Assembly: GCF_008802365.1 (NCBI RefSeq)
Contig: NZ_VZQZ01000007.1
Coordinates: 123,269-187,268, forward strand
DNA: 64,000 nt
Reading direction: 5' to 3'
Source of the DNA: Oryzomonas japonica
GTDB lineage: Bacteria; Desulfobacterota; Desulfuromonadia; Geobacterales; Pseudopelobacteraceae
Position 1 is the stretch's first letter; every line of letters starts with the position of its first letter. Shown piece after piece: positions 26,092-35,929 of the stretch. The position numbers and the translations under genes are program-made. The notes below the pieces were generated by a model. The model saw only the letters and a program-made list of their open reading frames with translations. It did no database searches and was not told the DNA's origin.

Positions 26092-26423
26092 ATGGCACCA
26101 CCTGGTGTTTATTGATTGGGAAATTCTGGGAATGTCATGCGTAATGCAACTGCCTCTTACTTCCGGTCTACCCTGTTGTAGCGAATGATCCAGAACTGAG
26201 TCCGACTGCTTCACCTCGTCCCCATTTTCGCGCCGTCCATGAACAGGGACAATCCGGTCCAGCGGTAAAAGCTAATATGAATACACCCCGTGGTCAAGCT
26301 ATAAATTGCAAGTATTTCAAAGACAACGGCTTTTTCGAGGGGTGGGGGCGGCCAGTTCATACTCGTGGAATTAGGTAGACAACCCCGCCTCCTTTTCGCT
26401 ATGTTTCCCTGGTGAACGATCAT
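26092..26423. other. 332-base gap without recognised features
   Basis: This gap separates the small helical-protein gene and tadA. I see no tRNA-like T-loop, no SRP RNA core, no convincing terminator and no open frame I trust. It must hold the tadA promoter, but no clear -35/-10 pair stands out. Confidence 0.5.
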
Positions 26424-26933
26424 ATGAAACACCGGACAGGATGTGAGACCGTTTTGAAGAACGACCACGACTACTGGATGGCCAAGGCTATCGCCGAAGC
26501 GGCCAAGGCCCGGGCCAAGGACGAAGTTCCCATCGGCTGCGTCATTGTCCGGGATGGCAAGATCATCGCACGCGGCCACAATCTGCGCGAAACAGCCCAA
26601 GACCCCGCGGCCCATGCCGAGTTGATCGCCATCAGAAAGGCCGCGCGGAAGCTTAACTCCTGGCGGCTCCTGGATACGACACTTTACGTCACCCTCGAAC
26701 CATGCATCATGTGCATGGGGGCCATCATTCTGGCCCGCATACCCACCGTTGTCTTTGGCTGCCACGACCCCAAGGGGGGCGCGGCCGGCACCCTGTACGA
26801 TCTCTCCAACGATCCCCGCCTCAATCACCGGGTGGACCTTGTCCCCCGTATTCTGGAACAGGAATGCTCATCGCTGCTGAGCACCTTTTTTGCCGAACTG
26901 CGCCGCCGCCGGCGTAGCCTGCCTGTTTCCTGA
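26424..26933 (+). CDS. tadA: tRNA-specific adenosine deaminase
   Basis: This 169-residue zinc deaminase converts A34 to inosine in tRNA-Arg(ACG). The catalytic HAE is in PAAHAELIAI and the zinc cysteines are in EPCIMCMGA; the C-terminal LSTFFAELRRRRR is the usual basic tail. Start assignment is uncertain: ATG 26424 (chosen) or GTG 26412, neither with a strong ribosome binding site. It is a stand-alone gene here. Confidence 0.93.
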   Translation: MKHRTGCETVLKNDHDYWMAKAIAEAAKARAKDEVPIGCVIVRDGKIIARGHNLRETAQDPAAHAELIAIRKAARKLNSWRLLDTTLYVTLEPCIMCMGAIILARIPTVVFGCHDPKGGAAGTLYDLSNDPRLNHRVDLVPRILEQECSSLLSTFFAELRRRRRSLPVS

Positions 26934-26970
26934 TTTCTCCGCTCACAAATTTCTGGCGTTCGATGTTAAA

Positions 26971-26999
26971 TTGAAGTATATATTTATCTGCATTTTAAT
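26971..26999 (+). promoter_or_regulatory. Possible sigma-70 promoter for the thioredoxin gene
   Basis: TTGAAG (26971-26976) and TTTAAT (26994-26999) are 17 bp apart in an AT-rich stretch ending 26 bp before the ATG at 27026. Confidence 0.4.
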
Positions 27000-27025
27000 A
27001 TGTTTTTTATGCAGGGGTAGTGTCA

Positions 27026-27544
27026 ATGAATATCGGTTTACCTTTGAAAGCATTCAGCCTTGGTCTCGTTCTCGGTTTGTGCCTATTTACAGGTACTGCT
27101 GCGCAGGCTGCACGGGTTAATGACAAGGCTCCCAACTTCAACCTGAAGGACCTGAATGGCCGCAAAGTAACCCTGTATGAGCTAAAGGGCAGCGCGGTCA
27201 TTTTGAACTTCTGGTCTACCGCATGCCCCCCGTGCATAGCCGAGATACCCGGCTTGAATACGCTTTACCGCGACATGAGGGCAAAGGGCCTGGTGGTACT
27301 CGGCATTGCCATTGATTCTTCGGAAAAGCCTGTTCGTGAACAGGCAGACCGGTTGAAGATAGAGTATCCCGTTCTGCTGGATAGTGAAAAAAATGTCTAT
27401 TTCGATACATTCGGACTTTTCGGGCAGCCCGTCAGCATACTGATCGATCGTTCCGGTATAGTCCGGGACAAACTTATCGGGCAACTGGATTGGAATTCAG
27501 CCCAGATCAAGGGCAAGGTGCAAAAACTCTTGAAGGGAAGGTAG
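27026..27544 (+). CDS. TlpA/ResA-like periplasmic thioredoxin
   Basis: The protein has 172 residues. The signal peptide ends near residue 29 (TAAQA). A thioredoxin fold follows with the CPPC active site in WSTACPPCIAEIPG and a cis-Pro region at GLFGQPVSILID. This family reduces disulfides in exported proteins, for example during cytochrome c maturation. The ATG at 27026 has AGGGG upstream; GTG 27020 is possible. The lipoprotein gene begins 2 nt after its stop. Confidence 0.88.
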   Translation: MNIGLPLKAFSLGLVLGLCLFTGTAAQAARVNDKAPNFNLKDLNGRKVTLYELKGSAVILNFWSTACPPCIAEIPGLNTLYRDMRAKGLVVLGIAIDSSEKPVREQADRLKIEYPVLLDSEKNVYFDTFGLFGQPVSILIDRSGIVRDKLIGQLDWNSAQIKGKVQKLLKGR

Positions 27545-27546
27545 CC

Positions 27547-27900
27547 ATGATGAACAAGCACATCCTGATTGGTATCTTTGCGGTTCTGACTACTCTTACG
27601 GCGGGATGCGGAAGTGCAAATTTCCTGGTTTACAAGGACGCCAAGCATTTTTACGTCACCAGTGATGGCGCGACCCTGAAAAAAGTGCTTTGCGAATCCG
27701 GCGATATAAACCGGATTCTGACTGACTCTCGCCTCCCGGAGGCGATGCAGAAGGACCTTCATGAGGGAATATGTTCGTCTAACAAAGTTAAAGAACGATT
27801 GTTGGCCACTCTTGAAGACATGACGCCGGAGCAGCGCAGTGCGCTCAAGCTTGCCTTTCAGGCCAACGGTTATCAAATCAACACAATCGCCAACTGTTGA
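27547..27900 (+). CDS. Small lipoprotein
   Basis: This 117-residue protein has a lipobox (LTAGC) that places the lipidated cysteine near residue 20. The rest is a soluble domain with further cysteines (LCESGD, GICSSN and a C-terminal IANC). I do not recognise the family. It is co-transcribed with the TlpA-like thioredoxin, which could act on its cysteines; this is inference. GGAAGG precedes the paired ATG codons. Confidence 0.75.
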   Translation: MMNKHILIGIFAVLTTLTAGCGSANFLVYKDAKHFYVTSDGATLKKVLCESGDINRILTDSRLPEAMQKDLHEGICSSNKVKERLLATLEDMTPEQRSALKLAFQANGYQINTIANC

Positions 27901-27998
27901 GGCAGCGGCTACTAGGCGCCCGGTCGGGAGCCATACGTAACGGTAACAGTACAGAGATCTGTTCAAACTGTCGAAGTAGGCAGAAGAACAGGATCGCC

Positions 27999-28041
27999 AA
28001 CGAAAACGCCCCGCCGGGAAATCCGGTGGGGCGTTTTCGTT
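27999..28041. terminator. Bidirectional intrinsic terminator
   Basis: A 19-bp stem (AACGAAAACGCCCCGCCGG with its near-perfect complement at 28023-28041) around GAAAT separates the convergent lipoprotein and lysC genes. Confidence 0.9.
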
Positions 28042-28059
28042 GGGACGCGGGAAGGGAGG

Positions 28060-29274
28060 TCAGTCTTTCAGCCCAAAGGTATCGTGCAGTACGCGTACGG
28101 CCAGTTCGGTGTATTTTTCGTCGACCACGACCGAGATTTTGATCTCCGAGGTGGAAATCATCTGGATGTTGATCCCGTTGGCAGCAAGGGCGACAAACAT
28201 CTGGGTGGCGACGCCGGCGTGACTGCGCATACCGAGGCCGACGATGGATACCTTGCTGATATTTTCGTCGGAAAGAACCTCTTTTGCCTGGGTAGCTTTG
28301 GCAACCTCGTTGGTGATCAAAAGGGCCTGTTTCAGGTCGGCCTTGGTCACGGTGAAGGTGAAGTCGGTCATGCCTGCCTGGCTGACGTTCTGGACGATCA
28401 TGTCCACCGAGATGGCCGCGTCGGAGAGCGGCGTGAGAATCTTGGCGGCGATGCCCGGCTTGTCCGGTACTCCCATGACGGCAATCTTGGCTTCATTCTT
28501 GTCGTACGCCACCCCTGATACGAGAATACCTTCCATTTCCTTATCCTCCCTGGTAACCATGGTACCGGTGTTTTCATTAAGACTCGAACGAACGTGAACG
28601 TCCACATTGTATTTTTTGGCGAATTCCACCGAACGGATTTGCAGCACCTTGGCGCCCAGGCTGGCCAGCTCGAGCATCTCGTCATAGGAGATCTTCTCGA
28701 CCTTGCGGGCTTCCTTGCAGATGTTGGGATCGGTGGTGTAGACGCCGTCCACGTCGGTGTATATCTCGCAGACGTCTGCCGTGAGGGCCGCCGCAATGGC
28801 CACGGCCGAGGTATCGGAACCGCCGCGCCCCAGGGTGGTGACGTTACCGGCCGCGTCAATCCCTTGGAAACCGGCCACGATCACGATGGCGCCATCTTTG
28901 AGGTCGGCACGGATGTTCTTGTCGTCGATGCTTTCTATGCGGGCCTTGCTGGCGACGCTGTCGGTAATGATCGGCACCTGCCACCCCTGGTAGGACTTGG
29001 CCTTGTACCCCAGAGACTTGAGGTGCATGGCCAAGAGGCCGATGGTGACCTGCTCGCCGGTGGCGACCACCACATCATATTCACGCCCGTCGGGGATTTC
29101 GCTCATCTCGTTGGCAAGGGCGACCAGTTTATTGGTCTCTCCTGACATGGCGGACACGACGACGATCACGTCATTACCCGCTTCATAGGTCTTGATGATC
29201 CGCTTGGCGACGTTTTTGATGCGGTCGGCGGTGCCAACCGACGTGCCGCCGTATTTCTGGACTACCAGTGCCAT
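28060..29274 (-). CDS. lysC: Aspartate kinase
   Basis: This 404-residue monofunctional aspartokinase makes aspartyl phosphate for lysine, threonine and methionine. The kinase domain starts [13 protein letters not shown], with [11 protein letters not shown] in the substrate site. Two ACT domains fill residues about 265-404 and would carry lysine/threonine feedback. The ATG at 29274 has AAGGAG six nt upstream. It is the last gene of the long minus-strand housekeeping block, 72 nt after tsaE. Confidence 0.96.
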   Translation of the reverse strand: MALVVQKYGGTSVGTADRIKNVAKRIIKTYEAGNDVIVVVSAMSGETNKLVALANEMSEIPDGREYDVVVATGEQVTIGLLAMHLKSLGYKAKSYQGWQVPIITDSVASKARIESIDDKNIRADLKDGAIVIVAGFQGIDAAGNVTTLGRGGSDTSAVAIAAALTADVCEIYTDVDGVYTTDPNICKEARKVEKISYDEMLELASLGAKVLQIRSVEFAKKYNVDVHVRSSLNENTGTMVTREDKEMEGILVSGVAYDKNEAKIAVMGVPDKPGIAAKILTPLSDAAISVDMIVQNVSQAGMTDFTFTVTKADLKQALLITNEVAKATQAKEVLSDENISKVSIVGLGMRSHAGVATQMFVALAANGINIQMISTSEIKISVVVDEKYTELAVRVLHDTFGLKD

Positions 29275-29346
29275 ACATCGCTCCTTCACAAATAGGTGGT
29301 GGGACAGACTACCCGAAGGTAAAGCTCTATAACAGATTATCAACTC

Positions 29347-29844
29347 TCAGGTCAAAGAAATTTTATCGCCTTGTATACGCTTTAGCAAGCGTGACAACAG
29401 AATCTCCGAGGATGTTCCCCTCGCTTCCATGGTGATTCTGCGCCGGTCGTCGCTGTCATAGCAAAACGTAATCCGCAGGTGATCGGCGGGAAGCAGATCT
29501 TTCAGGCGCTCGGACCATTCGACAATACAGACGCCTTCGCCCTGGAGGTACTCCGTGAAGCCCAGGTCGTCTATATCTGCCTCTCCTGCCATGCGGTAGA
29601 AGTCGAAGTGATAGATCGGTACGCGGCCGGGGTACTGATTCATGATGGCAAAGGTGGGGCTGGCAACCAGGTGGGCGCTTTCCGGGGCCACAGCCTGAAC
29701 CACGCCGCGGGTGAAGCAGGTCTTGCCCCCCCCCAGCTCGCCCCGCAACGCCAGGAAATTACCCTGTTCCAGCAGCGCCCCCACCTGCCGTCCCAACTCC
29801 TCGGTTTCGCCGGGCGAGTTGGTGTGGAAGACCTCCTGGATCAC
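29347..29844 (-). CDS. tsaE: tRNA t6A biosynthesis ATPase TsaE
   Basis: This 165-residue P-loop protein is needed with TsaB, TsaC and TsaD for threonylcarbamoyl-adenosine at A37. Walker A is RGELGGGKTCFTRG, and the family motif PTFAIMNQYPG and HFDFYRM follow. The GTG start at 29844 overlaps the TGA of the CBS gene by 4 nt and matches the family start (TNSPGETEELG). The frame extends 79 codons further but that part is antisense of the CBS gene. Confidence 0.9.
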   Translation of the reverse strand: MIQEVFHTNSPGETEELGRQVGALLEQGNFLALRGELGGGKTCFTRGVVQAVAPESAHLVASPTFAIMNQYPGRVPIYHFDFYRMAGEADIDDLGFTEYLQGEGVCIVEWSERLKDLLPADHLRITFCYDSDDRRRITMEARGTSSEILLSRLLKRIQGDKISLT

Positions 29845-30293
29845 TTCGGGACCAGATTGCGGATGATGTCGATGCGGGAAACGATCCCCACCAGCTTGTG
29901 TCCTTCCACCACCGGCAGCGCATGCAATTTGCGGTCGCTCATGATGTCGGCCGCCGTGCCGACCGAGTCGGTGGGGGCGATCGTCACCACGTCGCCGGAG
30001 CAGATTTCCCCCACGGTCTGGGCTGTCATCTTCTGCACCTCGCGCTCCAGGGTTCGTTCCCCCTGCAGGGGGATCACCCAATCGAAGATGGAGATGACCG
30101 TGGGGATATGCAGGTTGCGCCCCTGTTCGATCAAATCGGAGGAGGTCACGATACCGGTCAGGTTGCCGGCTTCGTCCACCACCGGCAGGCTGCCGAAGCG
30201 ACGGGTCTCGAATATCCCCGACAATTCCCGCAGGTTGGTCTCTTTTTTTACGGTGACGACGTCTTTGGTCATGATGTCGGCTACAGTCTGCAT
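29841..30293 (-). CDS. Tandem CBS-domain protein
   Basis: This 150-residue protein has two CBS motifs (about 1-60 and 85-148: VADIMTKDVVTV, GIVTSSDLIEQ, TVGEICSGDVVTI, GIVSRIDIIRNL) that form one Bateman module, a sensor for adenine nucleotides. The ATG at 30293 follows AGAGGAG by 8 nt. The frame is open upstream through the 138-bp repeat, which should not be counted as protein. It lies between nnr and tsaE in this block. Confidence 0.9.
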   Translation of the reverse strand: MQTVADIMTKDVVTVKKETNLRELSGIFETRRFGSLPVVDEAGNLTGIVTSSDLIEQGRNLHIPTVISIFDWVIPLQGERTLEREVQKMTAQTVGEICSGDVVTIAPTDSVGTAADIMSDRKLHALPVVEGHKLVGIVSRIDIIRNLVPK

Positions 30294-30321
30294 ACGCTGT
30301 TCTCCTCTTGTCGTGTTGGCG

Positions 30322-30459
30322 GGTTGTTGAAAAACAGCCATCAGGCCTTCGTCCTCGAAAGCCCTTTCGTGCGGCGTAGCGCTGCTACACCTCCTCGGGG
30401 CATTCTGCGGGTACGACGATCTGACTATTTTTGAACAACCTAAGTTTTTCAACAACCTG
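30322..30459 (+). repeat. 138-bp interspersed repeat, copy 2
   Basis: This is the best preserved copy. The terminal inverted repeats are perfect over 14 bp: GGTTGTTGAAAAAC at 30322-30335 and GTTTTTCAACAACC at 30444-30457. A second segment, TTTTTGAACAACC (30428-30440), can also pair with the left end. It lies between nnr and the CBS gene and overlaps the nnr 3' end. Confidence 0.88.
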
Positions 30460-32002
30460 TTAGCAGTTTCTGGTAGGCGTAGGGGAGCTTTTCCTGCACG
30501 TCGCCGGCGCACATGCCGATCTCCCCTTTGTCCTGGGCCACCAGATCGGCGGCGTAGCCGTGGATGAAGACCCCCAGGCGGCAGGCATCATGGCAGTTGT
30601 ACCCTTGGCCCAAGAGTGAGACGATGATGCCGGTCAGCACGTCCCCCATGCCGCCGCTGGCCATGCCCGGATTGCCGCTGCCGTTGATGGCCGTGCTGCC
30701 GTCCGGTGCGGCGATGATGGTGCGGGAACCCTTGAGGATCAGGTGAACGCCGAAGGCGGCGGCAAACTTTCGGGCTGTGGCGATGCGGTCGGCTTCCACG
30801 TCTGCGATGGTGGCCCCCATCAGGCGGGCCATCTCTCCCGGATGGGGGGTCAACACGACGTGAGTGCTTTTCTTGTCCAGCAGGCAGTTAGCGTTCTGGG
30901 CCACGGCATTCAGACCGTCGGCGTCGATCACCAAGGGGAGGTCGGCCGCTTTCAGCAGGGCACGCACCAGGGTAACGGTAGCGGGGTGCTGTCCCAGGCC
31001 GGGGCCGATGGCCAGGGCATCCTTGTCGGGGAGCAATCCTGCGATGGCGGGAAATGCGCTGTCGGTGAGGTAGCCGCCACCGGAATCGGCCAAGGGGACC
31101 GTCATGGCCTCGGTGGTCTTTACCTCCAGAATAGGGTTGAGGCTTTCCGGGACCGCCAGGGTCACCAGACCGGACCCGGCCCGCACGGCGCTGTTGGCGG
31201 AGAGCGCGGCGGCGCCGGTCTTGCCGCTGGACCCGGCGACGATCAGGCAGTGGCCGAAATGCCCCTTGTGGGCCTGACGGTCACGGCGGCGCAGCAGGAG
31301 GGCGATGCTTTCGGCGGTGAGGAATTCGCAACCGGAGGCGTTCGCCACGAGTTCGGCCGGGATGCCGATGTCGGCCACCACCAGGCGGCCGGTGTGGTCG
31401 GCACCCGGATACAGGACGTGCCCCAGTTTTGCGGCGGCAAAGGTAACGGTGACGGTCGCCCGCACCGCGCATCCCAAGACCCGGCCGGAAGTCCCGTGGA
31501 TGCCGGAAGGAATGTCTACCGCCAGGATCGGGCACCCGGCGGCGTTGATCAACTCCACAGCCTCCCGGTTGATGCCTGCGACTTCACTGTTCAGGCCGGT
31601 CCCGAAAAGGGCATCCACGATGACATCTGTCTGGCTGAGTTCTTCCTGTAACAGCCCCGCCAGTTGTCCCGGAACGGTGCAGTAGGAAACCGCGGCCGGC
31701 GGCAACTGCTCAAGATTGATGGCCGCATCACCGCCGATCCGTTCCCGTTCCGCCAGGATGCAGACCCGGACCTGCCAGCCACTTTGCAAAAGCAGGCGCG
31801 CGATGACGTAACCGTCGCCGCCGTTATTTCCCCGCCCGGCGAAGATGACAGCCCGTTTGCCTCCGGTATAGCCAAACTCGTGGAAGATTGCCTCCATACA
31901 GGCGTGGCCGGCATGTTCCATCAACTCCAGCCCCGGTATGCCGTGCTCCTGAATGGTCTGCCGGTCCAACTCCTGCATGGTCTGCGCCGCTATGACCTTC
32001 AT
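30449..32002 (-). CDS. nnr: Bifunctional NAD(P)H-hydrate epimerase/dehydratase
   Basis: This 517-residue enzyme repairs hydrated NADH and NADPH. The N-terminal epimerase (YjeF_N, about 1-215) shows [14 protein letters not shown]. The C-terminal ADP/ATP-dependent dehydratase (about 225-510) shows [22 protein letters not shown] and [18 protein letters not shown]. It overlaps acpS by 4 nt. The final Gly-Cys and the TGA are encoded by the right end of the 138-bp repeat, so the insertion has set the present C-terminus. Confidence 0.94.
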   Translation of the reverse strand: MKVIAAQTMQELDRQTIQEHGIPGLELMEHAGHACMEAIFHEFGYTGGKRAVIFAGRGNNGGDGYVIARLLLQSGWQVRVCILAERERIGGDAAINLEQLPPAAVSYCTVPGQLAGLLQEELSQTDVIVDALFGTGLNSEVAGINREAVELINAAGCPILAVDIPSGIHGTSGRVLGCAVRATVTVTFAAAKLGHVLYPGADHTGRLVVADIGIPAELVANASGCEFLTAESIALLLRRRDRQAHKGHFGHCLIVAGSSGKTGAAALSANSAVRAGSGLVTLAVPESLNPILEVKTTEAMTVPLADSGGGYLTDSAFPAIAGLLPDKDALAIGPGLGQHPATVTLVRALLKAADLPLVIDADGLNAVAQNANCLLDKKSTHVVLTPHPGEMARLMGATIADVEADRIATARKFAAAFGVHLILKGSRTIIAAPDGSTAINGSGNPGMASGGMGDVLTGIIVSLLGQGYNCHDACRLGVFIHGYAADLVAQDKGEIGMCAGDVQEKLPYAYQKLLTGC

Positions 32003-32379
32003 GGTGCCTCCAGCACTACCATGGCAACGGCCTGTCCGCCGTCATGGGACAGGGAGAGAAATGCCGTCCCCAGTCCCCTCTCCGTGAAAATTGTGTGCGC
32101 CTGGCCCGAGAGCCGGAGATCCGGTTTGCCCGACTCGTTATTGACGACCTCCATGTCGTGCCAGGAGATGCCGTCGCGCAGGCCGCTGCCCAAGGCTTTC
32201 AGGAAGGCCTCCTTGGCGGCGAACCGGGCGGCATAGCATGAAGCGGCGTCCTTGCGAACGCTGCACCGGTCCCGTTCCTCGCGGCTGAAGATCCGTGCGA
32301 TGATCGCCTCGTTGCCCTCTTCCAGAAAGCGCCGGAAGCGGCTGATCTCCACCGTATCGATGCCGATGCCGGAGATCAT
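31999..32379 (-). CDS. acpS: Holo-[acyl-carrier-protein] synthase
   Basis: This 126-residue enzyme attaches 4'-phosphopantetheine to acyl carrier protein. [12 protein letters not shown] (about 4-15) contains the Mg-binding Asp, and [12 protein letters not shown] (about 53-64) holds the second metal ligand Glu. The length is normal. It overlaps both neighbours, pdxJ and nnr, by 4 nt, in the common pdxJ-acpS-nnr arrangement. Confidence 0.95.
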   Translation of the reverse strand: MISGIGIDTVEISRFRRFLEEGNEAIIARIFSREERDRCSVRKDAASCYAARFAAKEAFLKALGSGLRDGISWHDMEVVNNESGKPDLRLSGQAHTIFTERGLGTAFLSLSHDGGQAVAMVVLEAP

Positions 32380-33095
32380 GCGTACTTGATCAACTCGACC
32401 ATGTCGCGTACAGCCCGGTCGAGGCCGACCAGCATGGCGCGGGAGATGATGGAGTGGCCGATGTTGAATTCCTCGATGCCGCCCAGGGCGGTAATCGCCT
32501 TGATGTTGACGTAGTTGAGCCCGTGCCCGGCATTGACCCCCAGGCCGACCTTGCGGGCCAGCTTGATGGCGGTATCGACGGCCTCCAGCTCTTTCTCCTG
32601 CAGGGCCCAGTCCCGGGCCTCGGCATAGGAGCCGGTATGGATCTCGATGTAATCGGCGCCGGTTTTGTTGGCGGCCTTGATTTGTTCCTGGTTCGGATCG
32701 ATGAACAGGCTGACGATGATGCCGTTGTCCCGCAGGCGTTTGACGGCGTCGGTGACGGCCTTGATATTGAGGATGACGTCCAGGCCCCCCTCGGTGGTCA
32801 GCTCTTGGCGTTTCTCCGGCACCAGGGTGACCTGCTCCGGCTTCACCCTCAGGGCGATGCGCACCATCTCCTGGGTCGCGGCCATCTCCAGATTCAACTT
32901 GGTCTTCACGGTCTGGCGCAGGATCTCCAGGTCCCGGTCCTGAATATGCCGACGGTCCTCCCGCAGGTGGATGGTGATCCCCTCGGCCCCGGCCATCTCA
33001 CCCATGGCGGCCGCCGTCACCGGATCGGGTTCCAACCCGCCCCGGGCTTGACGCACGGTTGCAATATGATCGACGTTCAATCCCAATTTGGCCAC
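32376..33095 (-). CDS. pdxJ: Pyridoxine 5'-phosphate synthase
   Basis: This 239-residue TIM-barrel enzyme condenses 1-deoxyxylulose 5-phosphate with 3-amino-2-oxopropyl phosphate. It starts with [17 protein letters not shown] and shows [27 protein letters not shown] and [16 protein letters not shown] lies just before the ATG. An inverted-repeat element fills the gap to glmM upstream. PLP is the cofactor of the GcvPB protein in this window. Confidence 0.96.
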   Translation of the reverse strand: MAKLGLNVDHIATVRQARGGLEPDPVTAAAMGEMAGAEGITIHLREDRRHIQDRDLEILRQTVKTKLNLEMAATQEMVRIALRVKPEQVTLVPEKRQELTTEGGLDVILNIKAVTDAVKRLRDNGIIVSLFIDPNQEQIKAANKTGADYIEIHTGSYAEARDWALQEKELEAVDTAIKLARKVGLGVNAGHGLNYVNIKAITALGGIEEFNIGHSIISRAMLVGLDRAVRDMVELIKYA

Positions 33096-33150
33096 GTTAA
33101 AACCTCCTTAAATTTGCCATAGGGGCAAATCTAAATACAGTATACTTCAC

Positions 33151-33285
33151 ATCTGCCACGGAGACACAGAGACACAGAGGAACAACGAGAGAAAAGAAAA
33201 ACATTCAGGGTAAATAACAAAACCAAGATTCAGGGTTGCTCTAAAGTTTTGCCGTTCTCTGCGTCTCTGTGTCTCTGTGGCAGAT
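33151..33285. repeat. CTCTGTG-family inverted-repeat element, copy 1
   Basis: The left arm starts ATCTGCCACGGAGACACAG (33151-33179); the right arm is its complement (33257-33285), with 27 of 29 positions matching. The interior is AT-rich and non-coding. It sits between glmM and pdxJ. Related ends occur at 7626-7646, 52621-52776 and 53378-53517. Confidence 0.8.
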
Positions 33286-33298
33286 TTTTCTTTATTAT

Positions 33299-34654
33299 CT
33301 ACTCCCCGATATGCTGCTTCACCAGATCTGCTATCTCGTTGGCCCAGGTGGTGATCTCGTACTTGTCCTGCCCCTCGATCATGACACGCAGGAGCGGTTC
33401 GGTGCCGGAATAGCGGATCAGCACGCGCCCCTCGCTTCCCAGCTTCTTTTCCACGTCGCCAATCCTGGCGGCGATCTCGGGGATGGTCATGATGTCTTTC
33501 TTTTCGGCGACCCGCGTGTTGACCAGCACCTGGGGAAGGGCGATCATCAGCTTGGCCAGTTCGGAGAGCGGTTTCCCCTCGCGGCGCATGACCGCCAGAA
33601 GCTGGAGCGCCGAGAGGATACCATCGCCGGTGGTGCTGTGGTCCAGGAAGATCATGTGCCCGGACTGCTCACCTCCCAGATTGTACCCCCCTTTGCGCAT
33701 TTCCTCCACCACATAGCGGTCCCCCACGGCGGTTTTGACCACCGTGCCGCCCGCCTTTCTGACGGCGATGTCCAGCCCCATGTTGCTCATGACGGTTGCC
33801 ACCAGGGTATTCTTCTTCAGGATGTTGCGGCGCAACATGTCCGTGGCGCAGATCGCCATGATATGATCGCCGTCCACCTCGTTGCCGAATTCGTCGCAGA
33901 CGATCACCCGGTCGGCGTCGCCATCCAGGGCAATGCCGATGTCGGCCCGGTGTTCCTTGACGGCTTTGCTGATCACCTCCGGGTGGAGCGACCCGCACCC
34001 GGCATTGATGTTGGTGCCGTTCGGCTTTACTCCCAAGGGGATCACCTCGGCCCCCAACTCCTCGAAGACGGCCGGGGCAACCTTGTAGGCGGCGCCGTTG
34101 GCGCAATCCAGAACGATCTTCAGGCCCGACAGGTCCATCTCCTGGGGAAAGGTGTTCTTGAGGAATACGATGTAGCGGCCGGCGGCATCGTCGATGCGGA
34201 AGGCCTTGCCCACCTCGGTTGCGGTTGGACGCAGGGAATCGATGTGATTCGTTTCGATCAGATTCTCGATCCTCAGTTCGATCTCGTCAGGCAGTTTGAA
34301 ACCGTCGGCGGAGAAGAACTTGATGCCGTTGTCCTGGAAGTCGTTGTGGGATGCCGAGATGACCACGCCGGCATCGGCCCGCATGGAAGAAGTGATGTTG
34401 GCGATACCCGGCGTGGGGAGCGGCCCCACCACGAGTACATCCACCCCCATGGAGCAGATACCCGCCACCAGAGCATTTTCCAACATGTAGCCCGACAGGC
34501 GGGTATCCTTGCCGATGACGATGCGGTGCCGCCGCTTGCCGGCGCTTTTAAAGATGTATGCCGCGGCCCGGCCCAGCTGCATGGCTATCTCGCTGGTCAT
34601 GGGATAGATATTGGCCACGCCGCGGACCCCATCGGTCCCGAAAAGTTTTTTCAC
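33299..34654 (-). CDS. glmM: Phosphoglucosamine mutase
   Basis: This 451-residue enzyme converts glucosamine 6-phosphate to glucosamine 1-phosphate for peptidoglycan and LPS. The catalytic serine is in [16 protein letters not shown], the metal loop is ALDGDADR, and the C-terminal phosphate site is [12 protein letters not shown]. The start overlaps the cdaR stop by 4 nt. The order cdaA-cdaR-glmM is conserved in many bacteria and links cyclic di-AMP to wall synthesis. Confidence 0.97.
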   Translation of the reverse strand: MKKLFGTDGVRGVANIYPMTSEIAMQLGRAAAYIFKSAGKRRHRIVIGKDTRLSGYMLENALVAGICSMGVDVLVVGPLPTPGIANITSSMRADAGVVISASHNDFQDNGIKFFSADGFKLPDEIELRIENLIETNHIDSLRPTATEVGKAFRIDDAAGRYIVFLKNTFPQEMDLSGLKIVLDCANGAAYKVAPAVFEELGAEVIPLGVKPNGTNINAGCGSLHPEVISKAVKEHRADIGIALDGDADRVIVCDEFGNEVDGDHIMAICATDMLRRNILKKNTLVATVMSNMGLDIAVRKAGGTVVKTAVGDRYVVEEMRKGGYNLGGEQSGHMIFLDHSTTGDGILSALQLLAVMRREGKPLSELAKLMIALPQVLVNTRVAEKKDIMTIPEIAARIGDVEKKLGSEGRVLIRYSGTEPLLRVMIEGQDKYEITTWANEIADLVKQHIGE

Positions 34655-35079
34655 GGTTTTTGATCTCCTTGGTCTGAATTCATCTGTGTTCTGATCAGGT
34701 CTATTTCCAGCACCGCCGGCGAGATACGGGTCACCTTGATCCCCTCCGGCAACTTCAGGTTGGTTTCCAAATGGGAAAAGATGGCTTTCCCGGGCCTGGC
34801 GCCCCGCAGGTTAAGGATGACACTGGAATTGGAGCGCCGTGCGCCGTCGATCAGAATTGACGGCCCGGTCAGGGTGAAATGCAGCTCGCCCGGCAGTGGC
34901 GGAGCCACGCTATAGCCGGGTGGAGTGTTGCGCAACTCCACGGGCAGGACCAGGTCGTAGCGCGTTTCCCGGGAAAGGGAGGTAAAGCTCCAAATGCAGA
35001 CCGCCAGCATGAGGCTGAGGATCTTGAGGCTTGCGTTTCGTGTGCAGCGGCGTTTGACGGCGGCAAGGCTCCAGGTCAT
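34651..35079 (-). CDS. cdaR: YbbR-domain protein, CdaR-like
   Basis: The protein has 142 residues. A membrane segment (about 17-33) is followed by one YbbR-type domain (about 40-130: [28 protein letters not shown]). It is shorter than the multi-domain CdaR of Firmicutes. It lies between cdaA and glmM with 4-nt overlaps on both sides, the position of the CdaA regulator. The symbol is by context more than by sequence. Confidence 0.82.
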   Translation of the reverse strand: MTWSLAAVKRRCTRNASLKILSLMLAVCIWSFTSLSRETRYDLVLPVELRNTPPGYSVAPPLPGELHFTLTGPSILIDGARRSNSSVILNLRGARPGKAIFSHLETNLKLPEGIKVTRISPAVLEIDLIRTQMNSDQGDQKP

Positions 35080-35870
35080 GGTTTTACCGCCTCTCCGGCC
35101 GGGACCGTGGTGTTGAGGCGCATGAAATCCAGGGATTTTCGCAGCATGCGCCGTATTTCGGTCTGTTCCAGGTCGTAGTAGATTTTGCCGTCATGCACCA
35201 GCGAGATGTTGCCGGTCTCTTCCGAAACCACCATGACCAAGGCGTCCACGAGTTCGGATAATCCCAGTGCCGCCCGGTGCCGCGTGCCGAAGCTCTTGGC
35301 GATGTCCGGGTTTTTGGACAACGGCAGCAGGCAGCCGGCCTTGGTGAGCTTTCCGTTGTGGATGATCACTGCCCCGTCATGGATCGGGGAATAGGGGAGG
35401 AAAATCGAATTGAGCAGTTCGCTGGTCACCTTGGCATCGATTTCGGTGCCCACTTCGACCAAGTGATCGATGGGAAGGCGGCGCACGATGACGATCAACG
35501 CCCCGATCCGCTTCTTCGACATCTCACCGACCGCCCTGACCAGTTCCTCTATGGTTTCGCTCGTCTCGTCCTGAGTGTTGGCGGGGACGGGACGACGTCC
35601 CAGGGAAAGGATGGCCCGGCGGATATCCCCCTGAAAGATGATGGCCAGAATGATCAGCGCCGAGGAAAATATGGTGCGCAGCAACCAGGTCGTGGAGGAA
35701 AAGCCGGAGAGTTGCGCCATGTAGAAGCAGGAGAAGAACAGCAGCAGAAAGATCAGGAGCCTGACGGCGGCGTCCTTTTTCAGAACAAGGGAAAAATGAT
35801 AGACAAGGACAGCCACGATAAGGATGTCGCCGAGGTCGAGCAGGGTGCTGTTGTCGAGCAAACCAGGCAT
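35076..35870 (-). CDS. cdaA: Diadenylate cyclase
   Basis: The protein has 264 residues. Three N-terminal membrane segments (about 12-30, 38-55, 60-80) precede the DisA_N catalytic domain. The DGA motif is in SPIHDGAVIIHNGK and the RHR motif in FGTRHRAALGLSE, so it should make cyclic di-AMP from two ATP. GAGGG lies 5 nt before the ATG. It heads cdaA-cdaR-glmM and follows folP by 59 nt. Confidence 0.95.
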   Translation of the reverse strand: MPGLLDNSTLLDLGDILIVAVLVYHFSLVLKKDAAVRLLIFLLLFFSCFYMAQLSGFSSTTWLLRTIFSSALIILAIIFQGDIRRAILSLGRRPVPANTQDETSETIEELVRAVGEMSKKRIGALIVIVRRLPIDHLVEVGTEIDAKVTSELLNSIFLPYSPIHDGAVIIHNGKLTKAGCLLPLSKNPDIAKSFGTRHRAALGLSELVDALVMVVSEETGNISLVHDGKIYYDLEQTEIRRMLRKSLDFMRLNTTVPAGEAVKP

Positions 35871-35929
35871 TCTTTCCCTCTGATGGCAGCGGGTTTGGTG
35901 CCGCCTATAACCGGGGTGGCTAGGAGCAT

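Noticed and set aside
26092-26423. tRNA or SRP RNA next to tadA, expected from other genomes
   Set aside because: No T-loop (GTTCRANNC), acceptor pairing or SRP GGAAG core was found.
30294-30512. N-terminal extension of the CBS protein to 30512
   Set aside because: The extra residues are a translation of the 138-bp repeat; the same peptide text appears upstream of gcvPA on the minus strand.
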